The notes below the pieces were generated by a model. The model ran no database searches. It was not told where the DNA came from and worked only from the letters and a program-made list of their open reading frames with translations. Shown here in pieces: positions 1-5,572 of a DNA stretch of 10,583 bases; the first letter of the stretch is position 1; each line of letters opens with the position of its first letter. A program made the position numbers and the translations under genes. The stretch is from an uncultured Ruminococcus sp. (GTDB lineage Bacteria; Bacillota; Clostridia; Oscillospirales; Ruminococcaceae), in NCBI GenBank assembly GCA_937942105.1, contig CALDFS010000296.1:1-10583 (forward strand), in the 5' to 3' direction.

Positions 1-141
1 TTTCCGCCCGAAGCTGTAAAGGGGATACAAATCGTCCTCATATGCGATGGAGGAATGAGTGAAATCATCCCCGGTGGTGAAGTGAATCGCCCTTGAAATC
101 ATTGTGGTTGAGCGTGTTAAAAGAATATAGATATTGTGCAT
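1..141 (-). CDS. Partial 5' end of a probable permuted NlpC/P60-like (papain-fold) protein
   Basis: The first 47 codons of a gene are visible, starting with ATG at 141 and running off the window at base 1 without a stop. The peptide begins MHNIYILLTRSTTMISRAIH, continues with a GDDFTHSS segment and ends in LYSFGRK. From memory, clostridial proteins with this start (ILLTRS, TGD.(F/Y)TH.SIA, LYSFGRK) form a family of uncharacterised proteins of about 200 residues whose C-terminal half carries a Cys in an FCSQFV-like motif. That layout, with His before Cys, fits the permuted NlpC/P60 fold. Only the His side is in view here (His29 of the THSS motif). The ribosome site is weak (CAGGT, about 9 bases upstream). 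The gene lies 32 bases after the histidine kinase stop in the same direction, with no terminator seen between them, so read-through is likely. Existence as a gene is fairly sure; function is an inference. Confidence 0.66.
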   Translation of the reverse strand, partial: MHNIYILLTRSTTMISRAIHFTTGDDFTHSSIAYEDDLYPLYSFGRK

Positions 142-173
142 AGTGTTTTACCTGATGGATTTTGCCCTGCCAT

Positions 174-1067
174 TTAAGAGGGAAAACCTATAATAATCGA
201 AAGCCTTGTATCAATGTATTCGGCGGAAATGCTTCCGCCCATTTTTTCGCAGAGTGTTTTTGCGATTGACAGCCCCAGCCCGGTCGAGCTTCTTGCGGCT
301 TCAACGGTATAGAACCTGTCAAACAGCCGCCCAACCTGAACCTCGCTCAACGAAGCCGCCGTGTTCCCGATGGTGATAATCCCATCCTGCGAAAGGGTAA
401 CGCTCAAATCGCCGTCACTGTATTTAAGGGCGTTTGAAAGGACGTTTCCGAGTATCCTTGAAAGAAAGCCCTTGTCGAGTCTGCGTATAATCTCATTCTC
501 GCATATGGATATTTGGGGCGTGATTCCTCTGCCGGTAAGCGCACCGTAGAAACCGGCAACAGCATCCTCAACAGCCGCATTCAGCGAGATATCTGCAAGC
601 GCAGGCTCCTCGTCGGCGGAAAGGATAACAGAATAGCGGAAAAGCTCCTCGGTGAGCAGCTTTAAGGCGGACGCTCGCTCCGAGATGAGATTAACATACC
701 GCGTTGTGCTTTCATTCATCGGCTGAGCGCGCATTAAATCAAGATATCCGCATATTGCGGTCAGCGGTGTTCTTAAATCGTGAGAGATGTTAGTTACGGC
801 TTCTCTTAGCTCCATATCGCCCTGCTCAAACTGCCGTTTAAGGCGGCGAAGCTCTCGCAATTCACTGTTGATTTCAGCGGCAAGGCGGGTTATCTCCTTA
901 TCCTGCGAGGATACGGAAATAAGAGTGTTAGTATCCATCGAGCTTAAAACTCTTTCGGAAAAGCCCTTACGGATTTCGGCAATGCTCCTTTTTAAAAGAT
1001 AAATTTTAATAATAGCGGCAATAAGACCGCAAAAAAGCAGTGCACACAAAATCCATACTAACATCAT
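174..1067 (-). CDS. Sensor histidine kinase of a peptide-resistance ABC locus, single membrane helix
   Basis: Membrane sensor kinase, the likely partner of the response regulator at 3804-4463. Residues 3-24 form one hydrophobic helix, followed directly by a cytoplasmic linker (about 30-85). The dimerisation/phosphoacceptor helix has NISHDLRTPL at 93-102 (His96), and the ATP-binding domain has an N-box (Asn208, Asn212), an F-box FDRFYT (249-254) and a G2 box STGLGLSIAK (261-270). The usual DxGxG G1 box is absent; the corresponding stretch reads IGNTAASL. This is common, from memory, in kinases paired with ABC systems of this type. There is no extracellular sensor domain, so the signal probably comes from the membrane or from the neighbouring transporter. 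The gene starts 15 bases after the second permease and is the fifth gene of the cluster. A second ATG at 1064 sits at better spacing (5 bases) from the AGGTG site, so the true start may be one codon later. Confidence 0.93.
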   Translation of the reverse strand: MMLVWILCALLFCGLIAAIIKIYLLKRSIAEIRKGFSERVLSSMDTNTLISVSSQDKEITRLAAEINSELRELRRLKRQFEQGDMELREAVTNISHDLRTPLTAICGYLDLMRAQPMNESTTRYVNLISERASALKLLTEELFRYSVILSADEEPALADISLNAAVEDAVAGFYGALTGRGITPQISICENEIIRRLDKGFLSRILGNVLSNALKYSDGDLSVTLSQDGIITIGNTAASLSEVQVGRLFDRFYTVEAARSSTGLGLSIAKTLCEKMGGSISAEYIDTRLSIIIGFPS

Positions 1068-1082
1068 ATCACCTACAGTGTA

Positions 1083-1910
1083 TTATTTCAAGTCTTTTTT
1101 GTTGAAAATCAGCGCGCCGGTCAAGGTAAATATAACCACAAGCCCTCCGGCACAGCAGGCAAGCCTTGCAGGGCGGGCAATTTCCATTGAAAGTATCTGA
1201 ATAGCCTGCGAGCCGGGATTTATATCCATCAGCCATTTATAGGCTTCAAGCCTTGCGCCTGTAAGGTAATCCGGGTTGGGAACAGGCTCAGTTTCAACGA
1301 TTTCTCCGGCAGAATTCATCTCATATCCGCTGACAAACTCCGGTTCCTCAATCTTTGAATAGGTCGTCATTCCGAATATATACATTCCCGCAAACAAAAG
1401 AAGGCAGGCAACAGCCGCAGCAGCCTTTTTGGCAATCAGCATTGTTGCTGCGTTGTAGATGGCTGAAAACGCCGCCAAGGACAGTATCGAAAGCAGAACC
1501 GATATCATCAGCACCTTAATCGGAACGCTTGATTTGCCGATAGTTAAAAGGCAGACGGCAAGGTATGGAACAACGAAAGCCACCACCGCCATGATTCCGG
1601 ATACAAAGTTGATAATAAGGTTGGATAGGTATATACCAACGCGGCTGCATCCGGCGATGATCTTGTTGCGGATAGTGCCGTCGGAGTATTCAGTTCCGCT
1701 GAACATCGAGCTTAATACGGCTGCGGCGCATCCTCCGAAAACGCAGTAGCAAAACAGTGCGTCGGCAAGGTCAACCGTAAATCCGTCGTTAAAATCGGAC
1801 CATTTTGTATAGCCTGCAAAACAGCCGACTGCGAACATTACAACTATTGCGGACTGAAACAGTCTGTTTTTAAACAGCCGGGTAAATCCGGCGGAAAGCA
1901 ATCTTGACAT
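1083..1910 (-). CDS. ABC-2 type permease, second subunit of peptide-resistance transporter
   Basis: Membrane subunit (275 residues) of an ABC exporter of the LanEG/BcrB/CprBC kind. Hydrophobic segments lie at about 18-34, 50-70, 97-124, 133-158, 162-182 and 248-269, giving six helices. A polar loop of about 60 residues (183-245, containing several Glu and PNPDY at 211-215) separates the fifth and sixth. The short motif GTIRNKI (78-84) after helix 2 lies where such permeases contact the ATPase. The protein ends in a basic KKDLK. It aligns with the upstream permease over its full length without gaps, so the two are sister subunits, probably forming a heterodimer served by one ATPase. A ribosome site AAAGGAA lies about 10 bases before the ATG. 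The 57-base gap before it is the largest inside the transporter set. The substrate is unknown; an antimicrobial peptide is inferred from context. Confidence 0.9.
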   Translation of the reverse strand: MSRLLSAGFTRLFKNRLFQSAIVVMFAVGCFAGYTKWSDFNDGFTVDLADALFCYCVFGGCAAAVLSSMFSGTEYSDGTIRNKIIAGCSRVGIYLSNLIINFVSGIMAVVAFVVPYLAVCLLTIGKSSVPIKVLMISVLLSILSLAAFSAIYNAATMLIAKKAAAAVACLLLFAGMYIFGMTTYSKIEEPEFVSGYEMNSAGEIVETEPVPNPDYLTGARLEAYKWLMDINPGSQAIQILSMEIARPARLACCAGGLVVIFTLTGALIFNKKDLK

Positions 1911-1967
1911 GATTATTTATTCCTTTCATAAAAGGTGTGTTCGGGGATATTCCCTTTTTCATTGACT

Positions 1968-2795
1968 TTATCGAAGGTCTTTTCGAGAAAAAAACATCAC
2001 ACCGAAAAGATTTATTATGACGGTTTCGGACAGCGAGACCGTGCAGCTGAGCAGGTGTTGCGTCATCTCGTTATTGGCAAGCAGTATGCCTTGACCTGTC
2101 TGGAGGATAAGACGCAAAGCCTCAAGGACGGTTCTTAACCATCCGCCAACATATTGGGGATTTGCATATGGTTCCCCACTGACAATCATGCCATCTATGT
2201 TAAAGGACATATCGCTTATCATCTCAGGCGCGCACAGGCGGGAATCAATATAGCTTGCAAAGAGTACCAGTGCAAACGAAAATATCATCGCTGCAACTGC
2301 ACCCGCAGATTTCGAGCTTATGAGCATACCCATCAGTGCGTATATCGCCGTCAGGCTTGCGGTTATCATCACCGAAGCTAAAATATTTGAAATGAACTTT
2401 CCGACAATGGCTGCCGGACTTTCAATATACAGTAGTATTGTCACAGAAGCAGGCAGCAGGGAGGCGCACAGAATTATTATGCTGCAAACGAACACGGTGA
2501 CGTAATTGGAAACATAAGCCGCTTCCCTTGATACTCCCGAAAGTATCTTTGTGCGAAGAGTGCCGCAGCGGTAATCATCCCCTAAAAACAGCCCCGAAAA
2601 CGCCGGAATAAATATCGCCATCATGGGTATGCTGTTGAAAACACATTCCATGCAGCCGTCCGTATCAGCAGGGGTGCAGTGCTTCAGGATTTCTCCGACA
2701 TCTATTGCGGAAAAAATCAGCGCGGCGAGGGCGACAAGCCAAAAAAGCTTGCCCTTGAAGGCGCGGGCGAGGTTAGCTGAAATCAGTCTTGACAT
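1968..2795 (-). CDS. ABC-2 type permease, first subunit of peptide-resistance transporter
   Basis: Integral membrane protein of 275 residues, sister to the following permease. Six hydrophobic segments can be seen at about 17-33, 52-71, 98-123, 134-158, 165-182 and 247-270, with a polar loop between the fifth and sixth that contains ANPQY at 211-215. GTLRTKI at 78-84 and the C-terminal RKDLR correspond residue for residue to GTIRNKI and KKDLK in the sister protein. The start is well supported: ATG at 2795 lies 6 bases after a run of G (AAGGGGG) that overlaps the end of the ATPase gene, whose stop is only 11 bases upstream, so the two are translated from one message. By family it belongs with LanE/LanG, BcrB and CprB/C subunits, which move lantibiotics or bacitracin away from the membrane. 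The exact substrate cannot be read from the sequence. Confidence 0.9.
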   Translation of the reverse strand: MSRLISANLARAFKGKLFWLVALAALIFSAIDVGEILKHCTPADTDGCMECVFNSIPMMAIFIPAFSGLFLGDDYRCGTLRTKILSGVSREAAYVSNYVTVFVCSIIILCASLLPASVTILLYIESPAAIVGKFISNILASVMITASLTAIYALMGMLISSKSAGAVAAMIFSFALVLFASYIDSRLCAPEMISDMSFNIDGMIVSGEPYANPQYVGGWLRTVLEALRLILQTGQGILLANNEMTQHLLSCTVSLSETVIINLFGVMFFSRKDLR

Positions 2796-2806
2796 GGCGC
2801 GCCCCC

Positions 2807-3709
2807 TTATCTTCCGACAAGCCCGATATAAAAGCTTTCAAGGCTTTCATCGTGCTCGGTCATCGAAATAATCTCGCAGTTCTTGGCTTCGAGCTTTGAA
2901 GCAAGCTCGGTAACGCCCAGCTTGGCATAAACATCGGCAGAGGAATCGGAAAGTATGCGGTAGTCAACTCCCATTTCGTCCATAAGAGAAGCTAAAGCCG
3001 CGACGTTTGTAACCTCCACCCTTACGCACTTGCGGCAGGCGGCTTCAAGCTCGGCGGCGCTCATCTCCTTAACAATGTGCCCGGAATCTATAAAGCCATA
3101 ATGGGTGGCAAGCTTTGAAAGCTCGTCCAATATGTGGCTCGAGATAAGAACGGTTATCCTGCGTTCGCGGTTGAGCTTTAAAATAAGCTCTCTTATTTCG
3201 ACTATTCCCTGCGGGTCAAGCCCGTTTATCGGTTCGTCGAGCACCAAAAAGTCGGGGTCTGCGCACAGCGCGACTGCTATTCCCAAGCGCTGCTTCATGC
3301 CGAGTGAGAAGTTGCGTGCCTTTTTCTTGCCGGTGTTTTCTAAGCCGACCAGCCGTAAAAGCTCACCTATGCCGTCATATGATGGCAGCCCTAAAATTTT
3401 GCACTGCTGTTTAAGATTGTCCTCGGCGGTCATGTCTAAATAGATTGACGGCGTTTCCACCACCGCTCCCATCCTACGGCGGGATTTGCGGATGTTTTTG
3501 TCCTTGTCCGATATCCCCCAAAGCCTGTATTCGCCGCTCGATGGGGATTGCAAGCCGCAGATTATCCTTATAAGGGTAGTCTTACCTGCGCCATTTTTGC
3601 CGACGAAGCCGTAAATAGCCCCCTCAGGCACGTGCATTGTAAGACCGTCCAAGGCGCGGAAACGTCCGTAATTCTTGTAGATGCTGTCAGCTTCAAGAAC
3701 GTATTTCAT
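2807..3709 (-). CDS. ABC transporter ATPase with E-loop (LanF/BcrA/CprA type)
   Basis: Cytoplasmic ATPase (300 residues) that powers the two permeases encoded just downstream. The nucleotide-binding domain covers about 1-220: Walker A GKNGAGKTT at 37-45, signature FSLGMKQR at 134-141, Walker B FLVLDEP at 154-160, D-loop GLDP at 163-166 and switch His192 in SSH. The Q-loop position reads VVETP (Glu85) instead of Gln. A Glu here is known as the E-loop of lantibiotic-immunity ATPases such as NukF and fits the LanF/BcrA branch. Residues 221-300 form an accessory C-terminal domain of the usual size for this branch. The ATG at 3709 is preceded by AAAGGAA (3722-3728), with rather long spacing. The gene probably has its own regulated promoter in the gap before it (see the CTTTAC repeats) and may also be read from the regulator promoter. 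Confidence 0.95.
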   Translation of the reverse strand: MKYVLEADSIYKNYGRFRALDGLTMHVPEGAIYGFVGKNGAGKTTLIRIICGLQSPSSGEYRLWGISDKDKNIRKSRRRMGAVVETPSIYLDMTAEDNLKQQCKILGLPSYDGIGELLRLVGLENTGKKKARNFSLGMKQRLGIAVALCADPDFLVLDEPINGLDPQGIVEIRELILKLNRERRITVLISSHILDELSKLATHYGFIDSGHIVKEMSAAELEAACRKCVRVEVTNVAALASLMDEMGVDYRILSDSSADVYAKLGVTELASKLEAKNCEIISMTEHDESLESFYIGLVGR

Positions 3710-3734
3710 AATTTTTTATCGTTCCTTTCGATTT

Positions 3735-3766
3735 AGTATACGGATATTTTAGCACCTATAGGTAAA
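3735..3766 (-). promoter_or_regulatory. Probable activator-dependent promoter of the ABC transporter-kinase genes
   Basis: Read on the minus strand, TATACT (3740-3735) makes a good -10 box about 26 bases before the ATPase ATG. At 17 bases upstream of it there is only ACCTAT, not a -35. The nearest -35-like hexamer, TTTACC (3766-3761), lies 20 bases away and is part of the last CTTTAC repeat. A good -10 with a missing or badly spaced -35 replaced by repeated boxes is the layout of promoters switched on by PhoB/OmpR-type regulators. The predicted transcript start near 3728 leaves a leader of about 19 bases, most of it ribosome site. Inferred, not measured. Confidence 0.55.
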
Positions 3767-3802
3767 GAAAGCGGTAAAGATGAAGGTAAAGCTTTTGTAA
3801 AG
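3762..3802 (-). repeat. Four CTTTAC direct repeats, likely response-regulator operator
   Basis: On the minus strand CTTTAC occurs exactly four times, at 3802-3797, 3791-3786, 3779-3774 and 3767-3762, with start-to-start steps of 11, 12 and 12 bases. Three of the four are followed by another C and three are preceded by T. The array fills most of the gap between the regulator stop and the predicted promoter of the ATPase gene. Winged-helix OmpR/PhoB regulators bind head-to-tail direct repeats spaced about one helical turn, so this is probably the binding array of the regulator encoded immediately upstream. A single perfect CTTTAC also overlaps the -35 of the regulator's own promoter (4574-4569). 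Confidence 0.7.
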
Positions 3803-3803
3803 A

Positions 3804-4463
3804 TTATTCGATTCTCAGTTTAAACCCTATTCCCCAGACCGATTCGATATAGTCCTTGCCGGAAACCTCCCGAAGCTTCCGCCGAAGATTGCTTACGTGC
3901 ATTTTAAGCGAAGTTTCGGTGCAGTCGGGGGTATCTAAAGCGATTTTGTCCAGCAGTGATGATTTGGTCATAACCTGCTCTGGGTTAGATATCAGAAGCT
4001 TCAGTATGGCGTATTCTGTCCGCGTGAGCTTTACAGGCTCGCCGGAAACGCTTACGCTGTGGGCAGAGGTATCCAAGGAAATTCCGTCAAGCTCTATGAC
4101 CCCGGATTTTGCGTGGCTGGAACGCAGGGCAACGATTATCCGCGCTTTTAGCTCGGAAAGGTCAAAGGGCTTGGTGATATAGTCGGCGGCGCCGTCGAGC
4201 AAAAGCCGCACCTTGTTGTCAACATCCAGCTTAGCGCTGATAACTATGACCGGAATGTCCTTTATTTTAGGCAGAAGCTCCTCGCCGGAAAGCCCCGGAA
4301 GCATTAAATCGAGCAAAATAAGGTCGGGCTGTGCTTTGGAAAGGACAAGCATCGCCTCCGTACCGGAATACGCCTTTAATATGCTGTAGCCCTCTTTGGT
4401 AAGAGCCTCTTCAATCATATTCGAAATATGAACATCGTCATCAATAATAAGTATTTTTTTCAT
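3804..4463 (-). CDS. OmpR-family response regulator of the ABC resistance locus
   Basis: DNA-binding response regulator of 219 residues. The receiver domain (1-112) has acidic residues Asp8/Asp9, phosphoacceptor Asp52 in LLDLMLPG, Ser76 in VIVISAK and Lys98 in TKPF. The winged-helix domain (about 122-218) has its recognition helix around SLKMHVSNLRRKL (185-197). It is probably phosphorylated by the kinase at 174-1067 and activates the transporter genes that follow. The start was chosen at 4463: AGGAGG (4469-4474) sits 5 bases before this ATG, but only 2 before the adjacent ATG at 4466. A longer frame opening with GTG at 4553 is unlikely because it would begin next to the -10 box and add 30 residues that match no receiver domain. 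First gene of the minus-strand cluster, 94 bases before the ATPase, with no terminator between. Confidence 0.95.
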   Translation of the reverse strand: MKKILIIDDDVHISNMIEEALTKEGYSILKAYSGTEAMLVLSKAQPDLILLDLMLPGLSGEELLPKIKDIPVIVISAKLDVDNKVRLLLDGAADYITKPFDLSELKARIIVALRSSHAKSGVIELDGISLDTSAHSVSVSGEPVKLTRTEYAILKLLISNPEQVMTKSSLLDKIALDTPDCTETSLKMHVSNLRRKLREVSGKDYIESVWGIGFKLRIE

Positions 4464-4544
4464 CATTTCCTCCTGAAAGGATGTATTTACAGATTGATAT
4501 AAGTATAGGAAAATATGCGGTGGAACCGCTTGCTCTGCTTTTTT

Positions 4545-4573
4545 ATTATACACCGTTAAAGCGCAATAGTAAA
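4545..4573 (-). promoter_or_regulatory. Sigma-A-like promoter of the response regulator
   Basis: On the minus strand, TTTACT (4573-4568) and a perfect TATAAT (4550-4545) are separated by 17 bases. Transcription would start near 4538, giving a leader of about 75 bases before the ATG at 4463. The -35 overlaps a single CTTTAC (4574-4569), the box repeated four times before the ATPase gene, and a near match CTTTAA lies at 4561-4556 in the spacer. Autoregulation is therefore possible, though weaker in evidence than at the main array. Confidence 0.6.
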
Positions 4574-4710
4574 GGCTTTAAAAGATTAAGTTTTGTTAAA
4601 AAATGAAAAGCGCGCCTGTGAATTTATTGACTAAATGAATAAGAACAAATTAAAAGTTTGTACAATATGCGGGATTATTGAAAAAGTACATTCTTCGGCG
4701 AAATTTCCCC

Positions 4711-4739
4711 TTGCAATTTTTAATTCAAAGTGATATTAT
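4711..4739 (+). promoter_or_regulatory. Extended -10 promoter of the lipoprotein gene
   Basis: TTGCAA (4711-4716), a 17-base spacer and TATTAT (4734-4739) with TG one base upstream of it (extended -10, TGnTATTAT). Predicted start near 4746, so a leader of about 42 bases precedes the ATG at 4788. The ribosome site is AAAGGA (4772-4777). The promoter looks strong and constitutive by sequence alone. Confidence 0.65.
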
Positions 4740-4787
4740 GTTCGATGTAGTTCACACTATAAATTATTTTGAAAGGAAAACGAAAAA

Positions 4788-5399
4788 ATGAAAAAGATTA
4801 TAGCCATTATAATGGTAGTTGCTATGCTTTGCTGCACCGCCTGCGGTCAGATCACCGAAGAGGATAAGGAGCTTGTAAGGGGAACCGTTGAAAACGGCGT
4901 TTACACCAGTGAATTTGCCGGTTTCACCTTCACTCCTCCGACTACATGGACCTTTGCTTCAGATGATGAGATCCTTGCCATGATGGACTTCTCTGCTGCT
5001 GATATGACAGAAGAGGAAAAGAAGAATCTTGAACTCGGCAAGCTTAAGACGATTTATGATGCAATGGTAGCATGCGACGACGGCGCAAATGTTATCGTAA
5101 TGTATGAAAACCTTGCTCTTACCATCGGCGGAACCTCTTATGATGAGGCTGCATATGCCGAGGCTTTGGCTACCGGCATGGAAGGACAGGGCATCACCTG
5201 CGACACTACAAATCTTGGTGAAGTAACCATCGGCGGCAATAAGTACGTTGTATTCACAGGAACCTCCGGAACCGCTGATTACACTATCGAGCAGAAGTAT
5301 CTTTTAAGAAAGATCGATAACTATATGCTCTGCGTATGCATCACCACCGTTCCCGGTATGACTACATCCTTTGACGATATCGTTAAGATGTTCTCATGA
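4788..5399 (+). CDS. Small secreted lipoprotein of unknown function
   Basis: A 203-residue exported protein. It starts with a lipoprotein signal peptide: MKK, a hydrophobic core (4-14) and Cys19 in CCTACG as the probable lipid attachment site. The -3 residue is Cys rather than the usual Leu, so the lipobox is imperfect. The mature part is acidic and opens with ENGVYTSEFAGFTFTPPTTW (36-54 region, Trp54), followed by alternating strands and helices. Similar proteins in Clostridia, from memory, carry an aromatic 'GWTF' segment after 'NVYTNE' and have no assigned function; a PsbP/Mog1-like fold is a guess. Ile, Val and Thr-rich strands near 150-190 fit a sheet. The gene stands alone, with its own promoter and terminator. 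It is divergent from the resistance cluster and has no CTTTAC box nearby, so a link to that system is not shown. Confidence 0.85.
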   Translation: MKKIIAIIMVVAMLCCTACGQITEEDKELVRGTVENGVYTSEFAGFTFTPPTTWTFASDDEILAMMDFSAADMTEEEKKNLELGKLKTIYDAMVACDDGANVIVMYENLALTIGGTSYDEAAYAEALATGMEGQGITCDTTNLGEVTIGGNKYVVFTGTSGTADYTIEQKYLLRKIDNYMLCVCITTVPGMTTSFDDIVKMFS

Positions 5400-5432
5400 T
5401 TGACTAATCGGGTAAAATCGCATAAATCAGTA

Positions 5433-5462
5433 AGACCCGCGCCAGTGATGACGCGGGTTTTT
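5433..5462 (+). terminator. Rho-independent terminator of the lipoprotein gene
   Basis: ACCCGCG (5435-5441) pairs with CGCGGGT (5452-5458), a 7-bp GC-rich stem with a 10-base loop, followed by a run of five T (5458-5462). It lies 35 bases after the lipoprotein stop and before the next promoter, so it isolates the lipoprotein transcript. Confidence 0.88.
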
Positions 5463-5515
5463 GCTGCAAAATCGCTTTTACATCACCAAAACAGACCGAT
5501 TCAAAAGACTTTTGA

Positions 5516-5544
5516 TTGCAATTTTAGCGGATATCCTATATAAT
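5516..5544 (+). promoter_or_regulatory. Near-consensus promoter of the membrane-bound XRE regulator
   Basis: TTGCAA (5516-5521), a 17-base spacer and perfect TATAAT (5539-5544). Predicted start near 5551, about 22 bases before the ATG at 5573. The promoter contains two 8-base palindromes, ATTGCAAT (5515-5522) across the -35 and GGATATCC (5529-5536) in the spacer. Either could be an operator for the encoded repressor, but this is only positional evidence. Confidence 0.7.
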
Positions 5545-5572
5545 AAAGTCACAAATCAGGATGGAGGCAGAC

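Larger units (their letters stand above)
4464..4787. other. Divergent intergenic region between regulator and lipoprotein genes
   Basis: A 324-base AT-rich stretch with no convincing gene. It holds the minus-strand promoter of the response regulator (4545-4573), its leader of about 75 bases and AGGAGG site, and the plus-strand promoter (4711-4739) and leader of the lipoprotein. Smaller items: a short inverted repeat GCGGT-gga-ACCGC at 4517-4529 inside the regulator leader, an 8-base palindrome TTGTACAA at 4658-4665, and GAAATTTC at 4700-4707, which ends three bases before the lipoprotein -35. I cannot assign a role to these. No structured RNA was recognised. Confidence 0.6.

Noticed and set aside
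1922..1935. Small hairpin CCTTT-AAAGG covering the ribosome site of the second permease
   Set aside because: Only 5 bp, AT-rich; too weak to claim translational control without conservation data.
1911..1967. Possible small peptide gene between the two permeases (ATG near 1956)
   Set aside because: The frame runs into the second permease in another frame, lacks a clear ribosome site and shows no leader or bacteriocin-like features.
3105..3443. 112-codon open frame on the plus strand
   Set aside because: Opposite the Walker B and signature region of the ATPase; Ser-rich low-complexity translation typical of a reverse-strand shadow.
174..4463. Naming the genes nisFEG, bcrAB or cprABC
   Set aside because: Family level fits, but sequence recall does not allow orthology to any one named system, so symbols were left empty.
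4464..4553. Longer response regulator starting at GTG 4553
   Set aside because: It would add 30 residues before the receiver domain, begin next to the predicted -10 box and have no ribosome site, while ATG 4463 has AGGAGG at good spacing.
4601..4640. Eleven-codon open frame beginning at ATG 4603 on the plus strand
   Set aside because: No ribosome site or promoter at proper distance; expected by chance in AT-rich intergenic DNA.
4627..4666. TTGACT and TACAAT as an additional plus-strand promoter
   Set aside because: Spacer is 28 bases, far from 17; no gene needs it because the promoter at 4711-4739 explains the lipoprotein.
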